This document shows positions 34,207 to 38,394 of a DNA stretch of 38,394 nt, piece by piece; positions within the stretch are counted from its first letter, which is position 1; each line of letters begins with the position of its first letter. The notes beneath the pieces were generated by a model that was given only the letters and a program-made list of their open reading frames with translations, did no database searches and had not been told where the DNA came from. This DNA is from Rhodospirillaceae bacterium (GTDB taxonomy: Bacteria; Pseudomonadota; Alphaproteobacteria; UBA8366): positions 1-38,394 of the forward strand of contig PARQ01000004.1 in NCBI GenBank assembly GCA_002711555.1, written 5' to 3'. The translations under genes and the position numbers were made by a program.

Positions 34207-35169
34207 TCAGGAGTGACAATATCCTTCTTTATTCACGGGCATTATATTTCCATCGGGACCCACAAGTCTCACGCTTGGCTCTGCGGTTATTTTCCCGATT
34301 GCTGTGATATTTACTCCGACATTAAGGAGTAAATCTGCTAAGTTCTGCTCACCCGTGAATACAAGTTCGTAATCATCGCCCCCACCTACAATGACCTGCC
34401 AAAGTTCGCCATTCTTAGCCAAAGCGTTGCGGGCCTCACATGAAAGAGGGATTTCTGCCATATTAACTTCCGCCCCTAGACCTTTTAATTCAGCCAAATG
34501 TCCAATATCTGCAAGCAACCCATCGGATATATCGGCCACTGCGCTGGCTCTTCCTCGAAGCGCTATACCCAGCCGGATACGAGGTTCCGGAATGCGGTAA
34601 CGTCCAATCAATTTCTGTACCAATACCTCGTCAAGGTCCGTAAGCATTCCCTTTGTGGCTAAGAGGCCCAGCGCACCATCACCAATGGTGCCACTTACAA
34701 AAATTGTTTCGCCCAACTTTGTCCCTACCCGACGAAGGATCTGCCCACGGGGCACATGGCCGAATAATGTTGCAGTTAAACAGGCTGGCCCTGGTGTCGA
34801 CGTGCTGTCGCCACCTAACAAGTAAATACCAAATGCTTCTTGTTGGACTTTGAGACCAGCACAGAAAGAAGTAACCCACTCATCACCGTAGCTTGACGGC
34901 AGCGACCAATTCAGAGTGTAGCAAATTGGTTTGGTTCCCATGGCAGCGAGATCAGAAAGATTTACCCGCAATAATTTGGCCGCTATTTCTTCGGGAGACT
35001 CACTGCCTAAAAAATGCACTCCAGCCACAATAGTATCAGTCGTGACCACAATTTCATGACCTGGAATTCCAGATATCACGCCAGCGTCGTCTTTCAAGTC
35101 GAAAGCCCCTTTTCCCGACAAAGGAGTAAGTAGGTCACGAATGCGTCCAAATTCACCCTTGCCCAACAT
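34207..35169 (-). CDS. thiL: Thiamine-monophosphate kinase ThiL
   Basis: A 320-residue protein with the AIR-synthase-like fold motifs: LKDDAGVISG near the start, VTTDTIVAGVHF, VNLSDLAAMGTKP, GGDSTSTPG, DISDGLLADIGHL, and GGGDDYELVFT. It phosphorylates thiamine monophosphate to the active diphosphate. Its start overlaps the end of nusB by 17 bp, so they are co-translated. Confidence 0.95.
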   Translation of the reverse strand: MLGKGEFGRIRDLLTPLSGKGAFDLKDDAGVISGIPGHEIVVTTDTIVAGVHFLGSESPEEIAAKLLRVNLSDLAAMGTKPICYTLNWSLPSSYGDEWVTSFCAGLKVQQEAFGIYLLGGDSTSTPGPACLTATLFGHVPRGQILRRVGTKLGETIFVSGTIGDGALGLLATKGMLTDLDEVLVQKLIGRYRIPEPRIRLGIALRGRASAVADISDGLLADIGHLAELKGLGAEVNMAEIPLSCEARNALAKNGELWQVIVGGGDDYELVFTGEQNLADLLLNVGVNITAIGKITAEPSVRLVGPDGNIMPVNKEGYCHS

Positions 35170-35674
35170 CGGAGTGCATCCCCATCATTTCATCCGGACG
35201 CAGGTCACGAGCTATCCGGTCCAAAAGCCCATTAACTAAGGCAGGCTCTCGTTCAGAAAAAAACCGTTCAGCTAAACCTACAAATTCGCTTATCGTGACA
35301 GGTGGATCGATATCACGCCTTTTACCGAGCTCATAGGTGCCCACACGCAGAATAGTCCGTAAAATAGTTTCCAACTGCCGAGGGGCTCGGCCGGCAGCCA
35401 TTGCGCCTCTTATTAAATCGTCAATACTATCGTAATTTGCATTAACGCCCCTAACTAAGTCACTACAAAATGCCATGTCGGTCTCGGCTGGTGGCCAAGC
35501 GAGTTGGTCCTCCGTTTCGCAATTTTCATAATTATTGTAATCTCGTCGACGAGCAACATCATTCAGCACTTGGTCGGCAGTTTTTTCGCTTAGTTCCATT
35601 TCATAAAGGGATTGTACCGCAACGAGACGCGCTGCTCTCCTCGCGGGAGCCATATAAAACTTTGCGCTATTCAT
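35153..35674 (-). CDS. nusB: Transcription antitermination factor NusB
   Basis: A 173-residue all-helical protein with RRAARLVAVQSLYEMELS, MAFCSDLVRGVNANYDSIDDLI and LRTILRVGTYEL, and a C-terminal FVGLAERFFSEREPALVNGLLD, all typical of NusB. It binds boxA RNA with NusE to allow rRNA antitermination. Its ATG overlaps the ribH stop by four bases. An internal Met8 is a possible start. Confidence 0.94.
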   Translation of the reverse strand: MNSAKFYMAPARRAARLVAVQSLYEMELSEKTADQVLNDVARRRDYNNYENCETEDQLAWPPAETDMAFCSDLVRGVNANYDSIDDLIRGAMAAGRAPRQLETILRTILRVGTYELGKRRDIDPPVTISEFVGLAERFFSEREPALVNGLLDRIARDLRPDEMMGMHSDVGQG

Positions 35675-36138
35675 GAGCCCATTTGAAAAAAACGTTTATG
35701 AGTAATCATTTGAATACATGTACGCGCTGCATCACCACCCTTATTACCTCCGTTCACAGCAGCACGCACTAGGGCCTGCTCGCGATTTTCACATGTCAGC
35801 AGACCAAAGCCAATAGCAAGCGAATGGCGTAGAGAGAGGTCCATAAGTCCTCGGGAAACTTCGTTACAGATATGTTCGTAATGGGATGTCTCACCACGAA
35901 TTACGCATCCCAAAGCAATGAAACCATCATATTGGTGCCCTGTCGCGGAAACGCCGTCAGTTTTTGCCGCGAAGCCAATAGCCGCCGGAATTTCGAAGGC
36001 ACCAGGAACGCTATAAAGTTCATGAGACGCCCCTAACTCCTCTAGCATTTTAACGGCGCCCTTGAGCAAGTGATCTTGTATCTTCTCGTAGTAGCGGCCC
36101 TCTACTATCATTATATGTGGTTGAATTTTCTCTGCCAT
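35671..36138 (-). CDS. ribH: 6,7-dimethyl-8-ribityllumazine synthase RibH
   Basis: From the ATG at 36136-36138 this gives 155 residues, the usual length. Motifs: IMIVEGRYYEKIQDHLLKGA, VPGAFEIPAAI, GFIALGCVIRGETSHYEHIC, and a C-terminal GLLTCENREQAL with NKGGDAARTCI. It makes lumazine from the RibB and RibD/pyrimidine products. AGGA lies only two bases from this ATG; the upstream ATG at 36180 lies inside ribBA. Confidence 0.95.
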   Translation of the reverse strand: MAEKIQPHIMIVEGRYYEKIQDHLLKGAVKMLEELGASHELYSVPGAFEIPAAIGFAAKTDGVSATGHQYDGFIALGCVIRGETSHYEHICNEVSRGLMDLSLRHSLAIGFGLLTCENREQALVRAAVNGGNKGGDAARTCIQMITHKRFFQMGS

Positions 36139-36154
36139 CTTCCTGCACTCAACA

Positions 36155-37324
36155 TCACGTGATTGGCTTCTGACCGACAATTTTCAAGCCATAACCATCT
36201 AAGCCGACCACCGAGCGTTTCGTGTTTGACAACAGAACCATATCGCTTACCCCCAGATCTAACAGTATCTGTGCCCCCACACCATAATCTCTTAGAGGAG
36301 GTTTTGTCGAACCTGCGGGGACACCCCCGTCTACGGGTTGGGCAAGTTGATCTGAAAGCTGAGTCGGATATGGCTCACGCAAAATAACAATAATCCCACT
36401 TTCCGCCTCACCAATCAATTCCATTGCACGGTGCAAATCGCCCGCACGTTCACCCTTGAGATTACCCATTACATCATCAAGGAAATTAATAGCGTGCATA
36501 CGCACCAGCGTGGGTTTGCCCGCTGTGATATCACCCTTAACAAGCGCTATGTGTTCCGCATACGCAGCCCTGTTGACATAAACAACTAATCTAAACTCCC
36601 CCCCATAAACACTCGAAAAATTACTTTCTGCTAACTTTTCGACAATACGATCGTGTTTCCTACGATAAGCAATAAGGTCTGCTATAGCTCCAATTTTTAA
36701 GTTATGAAATTGTGCATATGATACCAAATCGCCGAGTCGAGCCATGGTACCATCTTCATTCATTATTTCGCAGATCACCCCAGACGGATTGAGACCAGCA
36801 AGTCTGGCTATATCGACGGAAGCCTCAGTGTGGCCAGCACGGACTAGCACACCACCTTTTCGTGCCATGAGTGGAAAAACGTGTCCGGGAGTGCCAATAT
36901 CTACCATACCCTTGGTTGGATCGATAGCTACGGAAATGGTTCGAGCACGGTCAGGCGCGGAGATACCCGTGGTCACCCCCTCACGTGCTTCAATTGATGT
37001 AGTAAAGGCAGTTTGATGACGACTTTGATTTTTCTGGCTCATCAAGTCGAGACCAAGTTGTTCGCATCGGGATTGTGTTAGAGCAAGACAAATTAGACCA
37101 CGGCCATGTGTTGCCATAAAGTTGATTGCATCTGGTGTTGCCATCTGCCCCGGTATAACTAGATCCCCTTCATTCTCCCGCTCTTCATCGTCAACAAGGA
37201 TAAACATTCGCCCGTTACGGGCATCCTCTATGATATCCTCAATTGGTGAAAGGCAGTCTATATCTCCTGCTTTTCGTTTATTAAGCTTAGAATTGTTCTT
37301 TATATTTTTCATCTCTTCGCTCAC
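36155..37324 (-). CDS. ribBA: 3,4-dihydroxy-2-butanone-4-phosphate synthase with degenerate GTP cyclohydrolase II domain
   Basis: A 389-residue fusion. The N-terminal RibB part is complete: [53 protein letters not shown] and [15 protein letters not shown]. The C-terminal RibA-like part has lost its catalytic features: where active enzymes have VRvHSeC..D..gSlrCDC it has [20 protein letters not shown], so all three zinc cysteines are missing, and the HxxQEGR motif is LREPYPT. It should make dihydroxybutanone phosphate only. This is like the RibBX variants known in Proteobacteria. It overlaps ribE by four bases. Confidence 0.94.
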   Translation of the reverse strand: MSEEMKNIKNNSKLNKRKAGDIDCLSPIEDIIEDARNGRMFILVDDEERENEGDLVIPGQMATPDAINFMATHGRGLICLALTQSRCEQLGLDLMSQKNQSRHQTAFTTSIEAREGVTTGISAPDRARTISVAIDPTKGMVDIGTPGHVFPLMARKGGVLVRAGHTEASVDIARLAGLNPSGVICEIMNEDGTMARLGDLVSYAQFHNLKIGAIADLIAYRRKHDRIVEKLAESNFSSVYGGEFRLVVYVNRAAYAEHIALVKGDITAGKPTLVRMHAINFLDDVMGNLKGERAGDLHRAMELIGEAESGIIVILREPYPTQLSDQLAQPVDGGVPAGSTKPPLRDYGVGAQILLDLGVSDMVLLSNTKRSVVGLDGYGLKIVGQKPIT

Positions 37325-37935
37325 GTCTTGCCTTCTTCAATATCTGGCAGAAGCCGAGCAACATATCGGGCCAACATATCAACCTCAAGGTTTACCCTAT
37401 CTCCAGGCATTGTTTGCCCAAAACCTGTGTGTTCAAGTGTGTGAGGGATAATATTGATACCAAAAATTGTCTTATTTGTAGATACTTCTAACTCATTAAC
37501 AGTGAGTGAAACTCCGTCTATGGTAATACACCCTTTGGGCGCGACAAATTTTGCTAAACCTCTAGGTGGCAGGATTTGAAATCGGGTACTATCACCATCT
37601 GGCAACCGAGAAATTATTTCAGCAACACCATCTACATGCCCAAACACAAGATGACCACCGAGTTCGTCTCCGAGCTTTAGGGACCGCTCAAGATTCACAA
37701 AACGCCCTTTTTTCCAGTCACCCAGCGTTGTTTTGGATAATGTCTCCGACGAGACTTCAACGGCGAACCAGCCCGTTTTCTTTTCAGTAACAGTAAGGCA
37801 AATTCCTGAGCACGCAATAGAAGCTCCAATCGCTACCTCGCTCATATTGAACTCAGTGGCAATTTCGATCCGTGTATCACCAGCTTGCTCGATACAACGA
37901 ACCTCACCTACATCCTGTATTAAACCCGTGAACAT
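37321..37935 (-). CDS. ribE: Riboflavin synthase alpha subunit
   Basis: A 204-residue protein of two lumazine-binding repeats: MFTGLIQDVGEV to VFGHVDGVAEI for the first, and the second from about residue 98 with GCITIDGVSLTVNE. The first-barrel ACSGICLTVTEK segment is present. It converts two lumazines to riboflavin plus a pyrimidine. It is named ribE (or ribC) by organism convention. It lies nine bases after the ribD stop and overlaps the ribBA start. Confidence 0.95.
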   Translation of the reverse strand: MFTGLIQDVGEVRCIEQAGDTRIEIATEFNMSEVAIGASIACSGICLTVTEKKTGWFAVEVSSETLSKTTLGDWKKGRFVNLERSLKLGDELGGHLVFGHVDGVAEIISRLPDGDSTRFQILPPRGLAKFVAPKGCITIDGVSLTVNELEVSTNKTIFGINIIPHTLEHTGFGQTMPGDRVNLEVDMLARYVARLLPDIEEGKT

Positions 37936-37944
37936 GTTTACAAT

Positions 37945-38394
37945 CTATGTCGGCTGCAGGTAAGTTTCCAGCAAATCGTTTCCAATTCGTTCGACAGACA
38001 TATGTTGGAAATTCTGAATATCTTTCAACTTCGACAGTCCGTAGCCTGCAACAGCTGAAATTCCATCACCCCCCATAATCGTGGCAGCTCGGAACCATGA
38101 TATCCTATCCACTAATCCTAACCGCAAAAAAGCCGAAGCAATCTGACCTCCACCCTCGATTAGAAGCCTAGTAATTCCATAATTTGCCAACGCGGAGAGG
38201 GTCTTCTGCAGATCAACATGGCCATTTTCATCGGATGCAATTTGGATAACTTCAATGCCTAGACCCCGTAATAAGGAAAGCCGGCTCGTATCAACGTCCA
38301 GTCCTGTAATCAACCACGTCGCGTTCTCAGTGGAAGAGTTCGCAAGTTCTGATGTCAATGGAAGCTCTAAACGCGGATCGAGTACTATACGAAT
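37945..38394 (-). CDS. ribD: RibD pyrimidine reductase domain, C-terminal part (cut by window end)
   Basis: The frame is open to the last base, giving 149 residues of the C-terminal reductase domain: RIVLDPRLELPL, ITRLLIEGGGQIASAFLRLGLVDRI and ending IGNDLLETYLQP. The N-terminal deaminase domain with its zinc motif lies outside the window. It reduces the pyrimidine intermediate of riboflavin synthesis. It is the most upstream visible gene of the rib operon. Confidence 0.93.
   Translation of the reverse strand: MRIVLDPRLELPLTSELANSSTENATWLITGLDVDTSRLSLLRGLGIEVIQIASDENGHVDLQKTLSALANYGITRLLIEGGGQIASAFLRLGLVDRISWFRAATIMGGDGISAVAGYGLSKLKDIQNFQHMSVERIGNDLLETYLQPT

Noticed and set aside
1..38394. 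CRISPR array, rRNA operon, riboswitch, insertion sequence
   Set aside because: I looked for spaced repeats, rRNA signatures, an FMN or TPP element by the rib/thi genes, and terminal inverted repeats with a transposase. None was visible; the start of the rib operon lies outside the window.

Overview
The window reads as chromosomal DNA of an alphaproteobacterium of moderate G+C content. The evidence is a set of gene neighbourhoods typical of that class: ubiquinol-cytochrome c chaperone / DUF177 / rpmF / plsX / fabH / ihfA / merR with a tRNA; ribD / ribE / ribBA / ribH / nusB / thiL; an alaC-like aminotransferase followed by hom, glpX and recJ; and an NrtR regulator beside nadA-nadC. A class I polyhydroxyalkanoate synthase and a proton-pumping pyrophosphatase also fit. 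A marine, Rhodospirillales-like lineage is a guess; the sequence does not prove it.

Layout. 1-150 is the 3' end of a DMSO-reductase membrane-anchor gene. 151-4515 is an accessory stretch. It holds a small secreted cysteine-containing protein, a four-helix membrane protein closely followed by an unknown 218-residue protein, an endonuclease/exonuclease/phosphatase-type lipoprotein, a compositionally distinct beta-propeller glycosidase-like gene, and a dead tyrosine-recombinase remnant. The remnant sits 69 bp from the 3' end of tRNA-Glu(UUC), so the stretch looks like the scar of a tRNA-integrated element. 4585-16630 holds tRNA-Glu, an isolated flgE, the alaC-hom-glpX-recJ operon (minus strand), a proline-rich OmpA-like lipoprotein divergent from phaC, argC and a small unknown gene. 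16732-21883 holds rplM-rpsI (minus), then a plus-strand block with a CoA-binding protein, NrtR, nadA and nadC. 22062-24408 holds a universal stress protein, cutA, a small basic protein and a HAD hydrolase. 24597-29124 is tRNA-Pro(GGG) and the merR / ihfA / fabH / plsX / rpmF / DUF177 / Cbp3 block. 29261-34067 holds bamE and hppA facing each other across a two-way terminator, an MFS transporter, a small unknown gene and a FliL-like secreted protein. 34207-38394 is the thiamin/riboflavin block thiL-nusB-ribH-ribBA-ribE-ribD, with ribD cut by the window edge.

How the genes work together. The NAD block is the best regulatory story: an NrtR-type repressor lies directly upstream of nadA-nadC, and the nadA promoter carries an 11-bp inverted repeat over its probable transcription start. 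The riboflavin block has every step from the pyrimidine branch onward, but the GTP cyclohydrolase II half of RibBA has lost its zinc and catalytic residues, so a separate RibA is needed elsewhere. No clear new defence or biosynthetic system is visible. The least explained material is the accessory stretch at 369-1936 and the recombinase scar next to tRNA-Glu.
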